Shown here one piece after another: positions 1 through 6,603 of a stretch of DNA of 13,255 nt (position 1 is its first letter; every line of letters starts with the position of its first letter). Origin of the DNA: Clostridiales bacterium (GTDB taxonomy: Bacteria; Bacillota; Clostridia; Oscillospirales; Acutalibacteraceae). The stretch spans positions 2,177 to 15,431 of the forward strand of contig DYBQ01000057.1 in the NCBI GenBank assembly GCA_019418545.1, in the 5' to 3' direction. The position numbers and the translations under genes are program-made. A model generated the notes under the pieces. That model did no database searches, was not told the origin of the DNA, and worked only from the letters and a program-made list of their open reading frames with translations.

Positions 1-222
1 ATTAAACTCTTTTAAAATTTGTTTGAACAGCTCATCATCCAGCGGGGAAAACAAATGCTCATAAAACCGGCGGATTGGCGTGCCGATATACGAATAATAA
101 TCAAAAAGCGTTATAGGAGCACGCCCTCTCCGGCTCAAAATGTCATTGACAGACTGCAGGGCAACGTTCACATCATCAGCCAGCGTGCCATTCCAATCCC
201 AGATAATAGTAGTAAGCGGCAT
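1..222 (-). CDS. HAD-superfamily hydrolase, N-terminal part (cut by window edge)
   Basis: This is a partial gene whose 3' part lies beyond the left edge; 74 codons are open from an ATG at 220-222 with no stop. The protein begins MPLTTIIWDWNGTLADD, the HAD motif I (Asp9 nucleophile, DWNGT). The second acidic position of the usual DxDGT is Asn, as in many phosphoglycolate phosphatase-like HADs with an IWDWNGT motif. The stretch SYIGTPIRRFYEHLF (residues 44-58) fits the cap region of that subfamily. An AAGGAG ribosome binding site sits about 5 nt before the ATG. It follows the ECF transporter gene by 87 nt on the same strand, so the two may share a transcript. The HAD assignment is firm; the substrate cannot be told from this fragment. 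Confidence 0.85.
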   Translation of the reverse strand, partial: MPLTTIIWDWNGTLADDVNVALQSVNDILSRRGRAPITLFDYYSYIGTPIRRFYEHLFSPLDDELFKQILKEFN

Positions 223-309
223 AACGGCTCCTTTCTTCGCAGCGAAAAAATCTAATCAAAAATGATACCTTTTATGATAGCACTTTTTGTTTCCAATCCT
301 CTTGCTATT

Positions 310-833
310 TTATTTCCTTTTATAAAGGCCAGCTTTTTCCAGTACCATCACCAATATGGGGATGAGTATAATTTGGATGATAATTCCCGGTATCGCTGTT
401 ACAAAGCTTGCTGTTACAAAGGTTTCCACCCCATATGGAATCCCGGAAACTCCCATAAACACTGCATTGGCCAAGCCGCTAACCAGCCTTCCACCCAACA
501 TGGAGAGCAGCAGGGAAATATAGACATTCAGCTGCAGCTTTCGATAAAAAAGACCCGTTAAAGCGCCATAGTACACAATTCCAGCATCATAGCCGGGGCT
601 GTTGGGAACAGGGGCGGCATTTGGGTCAGCAAAGAGGAAAGCAGCGGCGTGATAAAACCGCACACAGCCCCCCAAGGCCATCCACACAAAAAACCACACA
701 GTAATACCGGTAAATGCATGGGCAAAAACTGCGTCCCGCTCCCAAACATATGGAATACCGTGGGCAGCAGCAGGCCCAAAGCCAAACACAGCGCCGTAAA
801 TACCAGTTTTTGGGTAGATTTGATTCTTGCCAT
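310..833 (-). pseudogene. ECF transporter S component, frameshifted
   Basis: Two overlapping reading frames together make one membrane protein of about 173 aa, the normal size of an ECF S component (substrate-binding membrane subunit of an energy-coupling-factor vitamin transporter). The N-terminal half starts at ATG 833 (MARIKSTQKLVFTALCLALGL) and runs to LELCTMAL and a stop at 558-560. The C-terminal half continues in another frame from YGALTGLFYRKLQL to the stop at 310-312. Family-like text resumes exactly as LELCT/YGALTG, so one base is missing near 568-573 (gtactat on the minus strand). About six hydrophobic segments are visible across the joined product. The start is somewhat uncertain: the nearest Shine-Dalgarno (AAAGGA) is 13 nt from ATG 833 but 6-7 nt from an ATG at 840 in the other frame. 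The substrate is not identifiable. Either the gene is dead or this is a sequencing error. Confidence 0.75.
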
Positions 834-1049
834 TTTTCATCAACAATCCTTTCGTTTTCAAATTTTTGCAAAGGCGTTTTGGACACAAAAATCCGGCAAA
901 GCGGGGCTGCATCCTGCAGCCTTGCCTTACCGGCTGTTTCCTGTTTAAAACCGCAACGCCAAAAAACCGCGGCAGCCGCTCACTCGCGGAATACCCGGAA
1001 AACGAAAGTTCATCTTCGTTTACCCACCTTCATGGAGGGAAATTCATAC
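834..1049 (-). promoter_or_regulatory. Structured 5' leader of the ECF transporter gene (possible riboswitch or attenuator)
   Basis: About 215 nt lie between the predicted transcription start and the ECF start codon. Reading on the minus strand there are several helices: CCCTCC/GGTGGG (1039-1023, one mismatch), a 7-bp AAACGAA/TTCGTTT hairpin (1021-1000), CCGCG/CGCGG (989-967) followed by six T, and a long terminator-like hairpin (926-895) followed by five T. Many ECF S-component genes are under vitamin riboswitches. I could not match this leader to a known class: no B12 box, TPP or FMN core was recognised. A short run around 910-945 loosely recalls a cobalamin-aptamer core, too weak to call. 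Confidence 0.5.
886..932 (-). terminator. Terminator-like hairpin inside the ECF leader
   Basis: On the minus strand GGCTGCA-GGA-TGCAGCC forms a 7-bp stem (919-903), extended by GGCAA/TTGCC (926-922 with 899-895) and followed by ATTTTTG (892-886). It ends about 53 nt before the start codon, the usual place for the expression platform of a transcriptional riboswitch or attenuator. Confidence 0.6.
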
Positions 1050-1055
1050 CGACAC

Positions 1056-1084
1056 AGTATACCGAAAAGTAAAACGCTTGTCAA
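1056..1084 (-). promoter_or_regulatory. Sigma-A promoter for the ECF leader/gene
   Basis: On the minus strand there is a perfect -35 TTGACA (1084-1079), a 17-bp spacer and a -10 TATACT (1061-1056, five of six to consensus). The predicted start is near 1049. It is the best-looking promoter in the window. Confidence 0.8.
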
Positions 1085-1282
1085 ATTTTGAAAAAATAGG
1101 CTTGTATTATTTATCCATCATTTTCCAAAAACATTCAAACGCAAGTGTTTGATGTAAAAAAACAAATTTCTACATTCTCCTATATTGGAGTAAATCACGC
1201 AGCTTTATAACCTGTCGATAAATTATTACCCCTGAATCATTCTAAAAATAGACATAAAGTTACAACAATCAACAAAAGGGGA
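1085..1282. other. AT-rich divergent intergenic stretch
   Basis: No gene is supported here. It separates the ECF promoter (minus strand) from the cas operon promoter (plus strand). A small CTCC-TATATT-GGAG inverted repeat (about 1177-1190) is the only structure I see. No CRISPR-type repeats are present. Confidence 0.5.
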
Positions 1283-1310
1283 TTTACTTATTCGGATAAT
1301 ATGCTATAAT
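1283..1310 (+). promoter_or_regulatory. Probable promoter of the cas operon
   Basis: There is a consensus -10 TATAAT at 1305-1310 with an extended -10 TG (TGC before it). A weak -35-like TTTACT (1283-1288) lies 16 bp upstream. The predicted start is near 1317, leaving a leader of about 98 nt before cas10. Confidence 0.65.
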
Positions 1311-1328
1311 AAAAACCATATTCGTTTT

Positions 1329-1380
1329 GAAATTGGCAGTTTTTCCAATTTTCCCTGTCTAAAATTCATGTGAAAATTGG
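1329..1380 (+). promoter_or_regulatory. Three alternating inverted-repeat arms in the cas operon leader
   Basis: GAAATTGG (1329-1336), CCAATTTTC (1345-1353) and GAAAATTGG (1372-1380) share one theme. The middle arm pairs either with the first (7 bp, 8-nt loop) or perfectly with the third (9 bp, 18-nt loop), so the two hairpins exclude each other. They lie between promoter and cas10, so they could be regulator half-sites or an RNA switch. The role is inference. Confidence 0.5.
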
Positions 1381-1414
1381 AGCCTGCCTGTTTTTATGAG
1401 GAGGGACGATTCTG

Positions 1415-2911
1415 ATGAGATTTTTTATGATTCTGGAAGTATCCCGAAAACAGGATTACATCTTTTCCAGCAAAAAGCTCCGGGACAACGCCCAGCGTTC
1501 TGCCGATATCAGCTATGTCACCAGCAGGGTGTTTTTTGAAAAATCGGCAGCCGGATTGTTTGATGCGGAGAAAAATTTTATTTATGCGGGCGGCGGACAC
1601 ACCGTCCTGCAGTTTGACGATTTGGAACAGGCCAGAGCTTTTGCCAAAACCATAACGGAAACGGTTCTTCGAAAGTGGAGCGGCCTGGAATTGTTTGTCA
1701 AAATCCGCCCGTATAACGAATCACTGACTCCCGGAGAAAATTTGAAAGAGCTTTCCAAAGCATTGGAAAGAAAAAAGGCGCTGCGAAAAACCTCTTTCAG
1801 GCAGACGGATATGGGAATGGAGCTATTAAACTCAGAAACCTTCCTGCCCCAGCGGAAGGAAGAAGCCACCAGCCGCTCCTATCATGTATCCCCGCTTCCT
1901 GCGCCGGAAGGCTGGGAGTACCCTTCTCAGCTGGAAGAACTTGCCGGAGATGACAACTTTATTGCCGTTATCCACATTGACGGCAATGCCATGGGAAAAC
2001 GGGTGGATACCATTTATCGTGAGCAATCGGAAAATTTGCAGGCCTGCTGCAAAAGCCTTTCCCGTTTCAGCGAAGGAATTCAGCGGGATTTTGAAAAGGC
2101 TTTCCGGGCAACCGAAGAAGAAATCAAGGTGCTGGGAGGCTTTGTGCCGCCAATGATGCCTCTTCGCCCGGTGGTGCTGGCAGGGGATGACGTGTGCCTG
2201 GTAACAGCGGGGAATTTGGGGCTGGAATGTGCCCGGATTTTTTTGCAAAAGCTGGCTGCCATTACCAATGAGGAAGACCAAAAGCCCTATGCCGCCTGTG
2301 CCGGTGTTGCTATGGTCCATGTCAAATTCCCCTTCCACCGCGCCTATGCCCTTTCGGAAAGCCTGTGCTCTCAAGCGAAAAAGTATGTGGCCCAAATCGA
2401 TGCCAAAAGCCGCATTTCCGCCATGGACTGGCATATTGAATTCGGCCAGATGCGGGACAACCTTTCCCAAATCCGCGAGGACTATGAAACGGAAGACGGA
2501 AACCGCATGGAGCTGCGGCCGATAGTGGTGGCATCTCCCGAGGACATTTCTGTTCCACCTCAAAAAAACTATCGGTTTTTTAAGTCGCTTTGCCAATCCA
2601 TGCAGAAAAAAAGCGGACAGATAGCCCGAAGCAAGCTCAAGGAGCTTCGCACCGCTTTGCGGCAGGGAGCGGTGGAAAGCCGGTTTTTCCTGCAGGACAA
2701 GCAAATCAGCGATTTGCTGTATGACGGAATCGAAGCCCAGTTTAACACCTGGGAAGAACGCCGTGAGCAGTATGAAAAAATGGTATTCCAAAATGTGCGC
2801 CTGCAAAAAGAGGCGTTTGCAGATACAGATGGACAAGTGCGATGCCTGTTTTTTGACGCTTTGGAAATGATGGACCACTGTGTATTTTTGGAGGAGGAGG
2901 AAACGCCATGA
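1415..2911 (+). CDS. cas10: Type III CRISPR Cas10, HD-less, AGDD palm
   Basis: Cas10 is the large subunit of type III CRISPR effectors; on target-RNA binding its palm makes cyclic oligoadenylate. This 498-aa protein starts directly with the first palm (ILEVSRKQDYIFSSKKLRDN, 6-25; YAGGGHTVLQF, 57-67). The second palm carries IHIDGNAMGK (186-195) and VVLAGDDVCLV (253-263). The AGDD (256-259) replaces the usual GGDD, but both aspartates remain. CAGVAMVHVKFPFHRAYALSESLCSQAK (295-322) is also a Cas10 hallmark. The C-terminal third is helical. There is no N-terminal HD nuclease domain, so no ssDNA cleavage is expected, and the protein is shorter than typical Csm1/Cmr2. The start ATG has a GAGGAGGG site 9 nt upstream. 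The stop overlaps the next gene by 4 nt (ATGA), implying coupled translation. First gene of the operon. Confidence 0.93.
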   Translation: MRFFMILEVSRKQDYIFSSKKLRDNAQRSADISYVTSRVFFEKSAAGLFDAEKNFIYAGGGHTVLQFDDLEQARAFAKTITETVLRKWSGLELFVKIRPYNESLTPGENLKELSKALERKKALRKTSFRQTDMGMELLNSETFLPQRKEEATSRSYHVSPLPAPEGWEYPSQLEELAGDDNFIAVIHIDGNAMGKRVDTIYREQSENLQACCKSLSRFSEGIQRDFEKAFRATEEEIKVLGGFVPPMMPLRPVVLAGDDVCLVTAGNLGLECARIFLQKLAAITNEEDQKPYAACAGVAMVHVKFPFHRAYALSESLCSQAKKYVAQIDAKSRISAMDWHIEFGQMRDNLSQIREDYETEDGNRMELRPIVVASPEDISVPPQKNYRFFKSLCQSMQKKSGQIARSKLKELRTALRQGAVESRFFLQDKQISDLLYDGIEAQFNTWEERREQYEKMVFQNVRLQKEAFADTDGQVRCLFFDALEMMDHCVFLEEEETP

Positions 2912-4941
2912 GCGGACAAGTCATGCTGAAAATTACCATGCGCCTTCTGTCAGACGCCATTTTCGGCTCGGGGTTCAGCACCCCCGGCGGTGATGATATC
3001 GGCGTCTATCAGGATTCGGACGGATATCCTTATCTAAAGGGAAGCACGCTCAAGGGCCTTTTGCTGGAAAGCATGGAGAACCTGGCTGCCTGGGAGGGCA
3101 GAGCCCAGTCCGATGTAAAAGCCATGATGGGCGTGGAAGGCTGGGAAGGGGAAAGCAGCGAGCGCAGGCTGCATGTTTCCTCTCTTCGGCTAAAAGACCG
3201 TCCCCGGATTTCGGAGGAATGTTATACTTCCCGAATCTTTACGGCGCTGGAAAACGGGGTCGTCAAATCCAAGACTCTGCGCAGTGCCACATGTATTCGT
3301 TCGGGGCTGTGCTTTTCGGGCGAAGTGGAATGTGCCGGGCAGGACGAAGCTTTCGTAAAGGAAGCGCTGTGCTGCATCAAATGGGCCGGTACCCTTCGCC
3401 ACCGGGGATTTGGCCGGGTAGAAATTACGGCAGAGCCGGTGGAAGAGAAAAACGCCTCCCTTACCGTGGAGCCGTGTACCTGTATCTGGTATAGGATGAA
3501 AACCCAGCTGCCGCTGATGCTAATCAATTTGCAGAAAAGCCGCGGGAACCAAATGGAAACCCGGGGCTATGTCCCCGGCTCTTCCATACGGGGCATGGTC
3601 ACGGAAAACCTCTCCCGCCGGGATTCGCAATGGTTTGAGGAGCAAAAAGAATGGCTGCTGTCCGGCAAGGTACGCTTTTTAAACGCTGTTCCCGTTCCCG
3701 AGCCTGACGAAAACCATCAGGACATCCCGCAGGCAGCAATCCCATCCCTCATGGGATTTTATGAGGACAAGGCCGAAACCGTTTTGACCTCTGTTATCAT
3801 CAGGGACATCGATTTTTCCGGCGGAGAAAAGCGGGCTAAGCTGGGAGAATTCTGCTCCCTCCATCAAAATGTTATTTCCTATTGGAGTGCAAACACCGAA
3901 AGCCGTTTGCGGATTCAGTGCAGCAGGAAAGGGACCGCGGATACCGAGATGTTCCAAACCCGGTGCCTGAGCGAAGGCCAATACTTTGAGGGATATATCC
4001 TGCTGGATGACCCGGCTCTGGCGCCCGCAATTGCCCGGGGGCTTTCCCAAACCGTTTGGCTGGGCGCAGACCGATATGAGGGCTTTGGAAAATGCCTTGT
4101 CACCCATTGCCGGGCAGTGGAGGCTCCCGCTTGGGTAGAGTATGGATATCAGGCCGGAGATGAGATTGACAGGGATTTTTATTTGCTGGCTCTCTCCCCT
4201 TTTACCATGTGCGATAATCTGGGAACCCCCTGCGGTATGGAGGAAGCTGCCCTGGCTTCCCTGTTAGGAGTGCAGGAAGTGAAAATCGAATATGCCAGCA
4301 CTTCTTTGTGTGAACAGGGCTCCTTTAACCGTACCTGGCACTGCCGCACGCCTGCCGCCGTTATGTATGACAAGGGAAGCGTTTTCCACATTCGGTGCAG
4401 CGAAGCGCCAGCATGGGAAAAGCTATGGCAGCTCCAGCAGCAGGGGCTTGGGATACGCCGCGGCGAAGGGTTCGGACAAATCCTCTTTTTGCGGAAATCC
4501 CTTTTGGAGGGCATCTCGAAAAAGCAGGAGCTCTCCCTGGAAAGCAGCCTTAAAAAACAGGCGAAACAGGAATCCATCCGAAAGCAGGCACAGATTCGCC
4601 GTGCCGCTTATGGCTGGGTGATGGAGACGGAAAAGCAAGTACAGCATTTTGGGCTTTCCAAAAGCCAGCTTGGCTCTGTGCAGGCCCTGTGTGAAAAGGC
4701 CATTTCTCAAAGGGGCGACACCAAAGAGCTGGAAACCTTTTTTGAGAAAAACCTGGAAAAGCGGGGCGTACGCCATGGGGACAAGTTTACAAAGCTAAAC
4801 GTGCTTTTGCGGCAGGTGCTGGAAAACAGCCTGAAAAACACTTTACAGACGGAATGTGAGGATTCCATGGAAGCCCGGCTGCGGCTGTTATGTCTGCTGT
4901 TTAATTATAGCCGGAAAACACAAAAGGAGGGTGAAGCATAA
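2908..4941 (+). CDS. Cas7-Cas5-Cas11 fusion of a type III-Dv-like effector
   Basis: This 677-aa protein appears to join three effector subunits. Residues 1-180 are a Csm3-like Cas7: GGDDIGVYQDSDGYPYLKGSTLKG (27-50), with Asp30 at the place of the Csm3 target-RNA-cutting aspartate, and a glycine-rich RHRGFGRVEI (165-174). Residues about 190-530 are Csx10/Cas5-like: TRGYVPGSSIRGM (218-230), LGADRYEGFGKCLV (385-398) and a second LGIRRGEGFGQILF (514-527). Residues 538-677 are charged and helical with no RAMP motif, in the place where III-Dv carries a fused Cas11 small subunit; no separate Cas11/Csm2 gene exists in the operon. The ATG overlaps the cas10 stop, with GGAGGAGGAGG just upstream. The Cas11 label rests on position and helical character, not on recognised residues. 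Confidence 0.85.
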   Translation: MSGQVMLKITMRLLSDAIFGSGFSTPGGDDIGVYQDSDGYPYLKGSTLKGLLLESMENLAAWEGRAQSDVKAMMGVEGWEGESSERRLHVSSLRLKDRPRISEECYTSRIFTALENGVVKSKTLRSATCIRSGLCFSGEVECAGQDEAFVKEALCCIKWAGTLRHRGFGRVEITAEPVEEKNASLTVEPCTCIWYRMKTQLPLMLINLQKSRGNQMETRGYVPGSSIRGMVTENLSRRDSQWFEEQKEWLLSGKVRFLNAVPVPEPDENHQDIPQAAIPSLMGFYEDKAETVLTSVIIRDIDFSGGEKRAKLGEFCSLHQNVISYWSANTESRLRIQCSRKGTADTEMFQTRCLSEGQYFEGYILLDDPALAPAIARGLSQTVWLGADRYEGFGKCLVTHCRAVEAPAWVEYGYQAGDEIDRDFYLLALSPFTMCDNLGTPCGMEEAALASLLGVQEVKIEYASTSLCEQGSFNRTWHCRTPAAVMYDKGSVFHIRCSEAPAWEKLWQLQQQGLGIRRGEGFGQILFLRKSLLEGISKKQELSLESSLKKQAKQESIRKQAQIRRAAYGWVMETEKQVQHFGLSKSQLGSVQALCEKAISQRGDTKELETFFEKNLEKRGVRHGDKFTKLNVLLRQVLENSLKNTLQTECEDSMEARLRLLCLLFNYSRKTQKEGEA

Positions 4942-6233
4942 TGCCGGCAGCATTTTGGTATGCGGTACATTATTGGGCAGAGGGAGTTTGCAAAACCCCG
5001 TTCCGAAGCGGCAATCAGGAGAACGACCCCGAATCCATTTTGAGAACCCGTGACGGGCGGCCGTTTTTACAGGGGACCTCTCTGGCCGGCGCCCTGCGGC
5101 AATGGGTGGAGGAAAATCTTCCCGACAAAGCAGTCCCCCTGTTTGGAAGCCGTGAAAACGGCGGCAGCCTTGTGGTGTCAGATTTGATTTTTGAGCCGGA
5201 CGCAGCCGAAGCGGTGCGTCCCCGGCTGCGGATTGATTCCAAAACGGGCGCAGCCGACGAAGGCGGAAAATTTGATATGGCCCATGTACAGCGGGACTCT
5301 AAGTTTGCTTTTGAGCTGGTGTGGCTGGGAAACGACGCCGCCAGCCCGGAGCTTTCGGCCATCGAAGCCATGCTTTCGGCTCTCCATTTCGGACATATCC
5401 GCTTGGGCGCTCAAAAAACCAACGGCTTCGGACAGGTATCCCTCTCTGTTACCAAAACCTCTTATGACATGAAGAACCCGGCGCACCGGAAATGCTGGAT
5501 GGAAAATAAGAGCAGCGGAGAAAAAAGCAATCTTTCCCTGTGCGAGCCCGCCGACTCTGGCCGGGTGACCTTTGTGCTGACAGGAATGGCCGAGAACCTT
5601 CTTATCAAGTCGGCGGTAGCCGAGCATAGCGGGAACAGCAGCGAAATGAAAAACCTGATGGAAGGGAATTCCCCTGTGCTGCCCGGCTCTTCCGTCAAGG
5701 GCGCGGTGCGCAGCCGGTGTGAAAAAATCGCCCCTCTGCTGAAAATTTCCAAAGATATGACAGACAGCCTGTTTGGCCGGGGTACAGACAACAAGGATAG
5801 AAAACCGGATGACAATGGGGTTTCGGGAAACGTGTATTTTGAGGATGTTTATCTGGACAACGCAGTGGAAAGCCGGATTGCCCGTATCCATATCAACCGT
5901 TTTACCGGCGGCGTGATGCGCAAGGGCTTGTTTTATGAATCGCCTTTGAGCCGCAGCATCCGGCTGCAAATCACTGTCCCGGCTGAGCGGAAAGACGGCT
6001 GCCTGCTTGTGTTATATGCTTTGCGGGATTTGGGGCTGGGTCTCTATAATCTTGGCAGCGGCGGCTCGGTGGGAAGAGGGTTTTTGAATGTGGATTCCAT
6101 CGTAGTCAAAGGGCCTGATAAGCAGGAAAGCTGCCTCCAATTCCAAAACCGAGAGCTTGTAAAGATAGAGGATGAAACCGGTCTTTTGGCCGGATGGCAA
6201 AAAGCCGTGGGAGGGATGAATCATGAAATGTAA
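4941..6233 (+). CDS. Cas7-2x: two fused Csm3-like RAMP domains
   Basis: This 430-aa protein consists of two Cas7 backbone subunits in tandem. Domain 1 (1-180) has NDPESILRTRDGRPFLQGTSLAG (28-50), with Asp29 as the candidate catalytic residue, and GAQKTNGFGQV (156-166). Domain 2 (205-392) has SPVLPGSSVKGAVRSR (244-259) and LGSGGSVGRGFLNV (371-384). In the loop before the second PGSS (AVAEHSGNSSEMKNLMEGN, 225-243) there is no aspartate, so domain 2 may bind but not cut RNA. Its architecture matches the Cas7-2x subunit of the Synechocystis III-Dv complex. The ATG shares a base with the preceding stop (TAATG), after a GGAGGG site. The last 11 nt overlap the next gene. Confidence 0.88.
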   Translation: MPAAFWYAVHYWAEGVCKTPFRSGNQENDPESILRTRDGRPFLQGTSLAGALRQWVEENLPDKAVPLFGSRENGGSLVVSDLIFEPDAAEAVRPRLRIDSKTGAADEGGKFDMAHVQRDSKFAFELVWLGNDAASPELSAIEAMLSALHFGHIRLGAQKTNGFGQVSLSVTKTSYDMKNPAHRKCWMENKSSGEKSNLSLCEPADSGRVTFVLTGMAENLLIKSAVAEHSGNSSEMKNLMEGNSPVLPGSSVKGAVRSRCEKIAPLLKISKDMTDSLFGRGTDNKDRKPDDNGVSGNVYFEDVYLDNAVESRIARIHINRFTGGVMRKGLFYESPLSRSIRLQITVPAERKDGCLLVLYALRDLGLGLYNLGSGGSVGRGFLNVDSIVVKGPDKQESCLQFQNRELVKIEDETGLLAGWQKAVGGMNHEM

Positions 6234-6603
6234 ACCTGTGCAGCCCGAAGAAGCCCTGCAGCAGGGGAAACGGCTTCCCTATCTGCTGTATTATACCTAC
6301 AGCCAGGCGTATTTGGGGCCTGTCCCCCAAGAGCTGCCGGACATGTCCCAGGTGCTGCGGCTTTCGTTTTTTGGCCCTCAGGAAGAAATCCGGCTGTTCC
6401 GGCAGGACGGGGAAACCCTCTGCGGCGTTTCCATGGAGGAAGAAGAAGGGGACTGTCCCGTTCGGGAAACCTTTGTGATTGCCAACCCCCAATTTGGCGG
6501 GAGCATTACTGTTGCAAACTATCTAACATCAGACGAGGATGGGCAAAGCAGCTTTTATGCCTCCCGTTTGACAGACTGGGAAGGGAGTGAACACCGTGCC
6601 TGA
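6223..6603 (+). CDS. csx19: Csx19-like small effector subunit
   Basis: This 126-aa protein contains LPYLLYYTYSQAYLGPV (18-34), EEIRLFRQDGETLCGVS (54-70), a VRETFVI strand (80-86) and FGGSITVANYLTS (91-103). The pattern recalls Csx19 (TIGR03984), an accessory subunit seen in type III-D loci and present in the III-Dv complex, and the gene sits where Csx19 is expected. It is on the short side for the family. It overlaps both neighbours (11 nt upstream, 8 nt downstream) and has GGGAGGG about 12 nt before the ATG. The call rests on weak sequence resemblance plus strong context; it could be an unrelated small subunit. Confidence 0.6.
   Translation: MKCKPVQPEEALQQGKRLPYLLYYTYSQAYLGPVPQELPDMSQVLRLSFFGPQEEIRLFRQDGETLCGVSMEEEEGDCPVRETFVIANPQFGGSITVANYLTSDEDGQSSFYASRLTDWEGSEHRA

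Noticed and set aside
310..912. A single intact 200-aa minus-strand protein covering the ECF region
   Set aside because: Its first half has no membrane-protein character or family likeness, while the other frame from 833 does. The two halves belong to one frameshifted gene.
900..950. Cobalamin riboswitch call for the ECF leader
   Set aside because: There is only a loose resemblance to the aptamer core; no B12 box and no proper closing helices were found. It is left as an unassigned leader.
1085..1282. CRISPR array or leader upstream of cas10
   Set aside because: No direct repeats with regular spacing are present, only AT-rich sequence.
1832..2878. Long minus-strand open frame of 348 codons inside cas10
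   Set aside because: It is the antisense shadow of a clearly recognised cas10 and has no ribosome binding site or family features. Similar antisense frames at 6752-8032 and 8777-9820 were rejected for the same reason.
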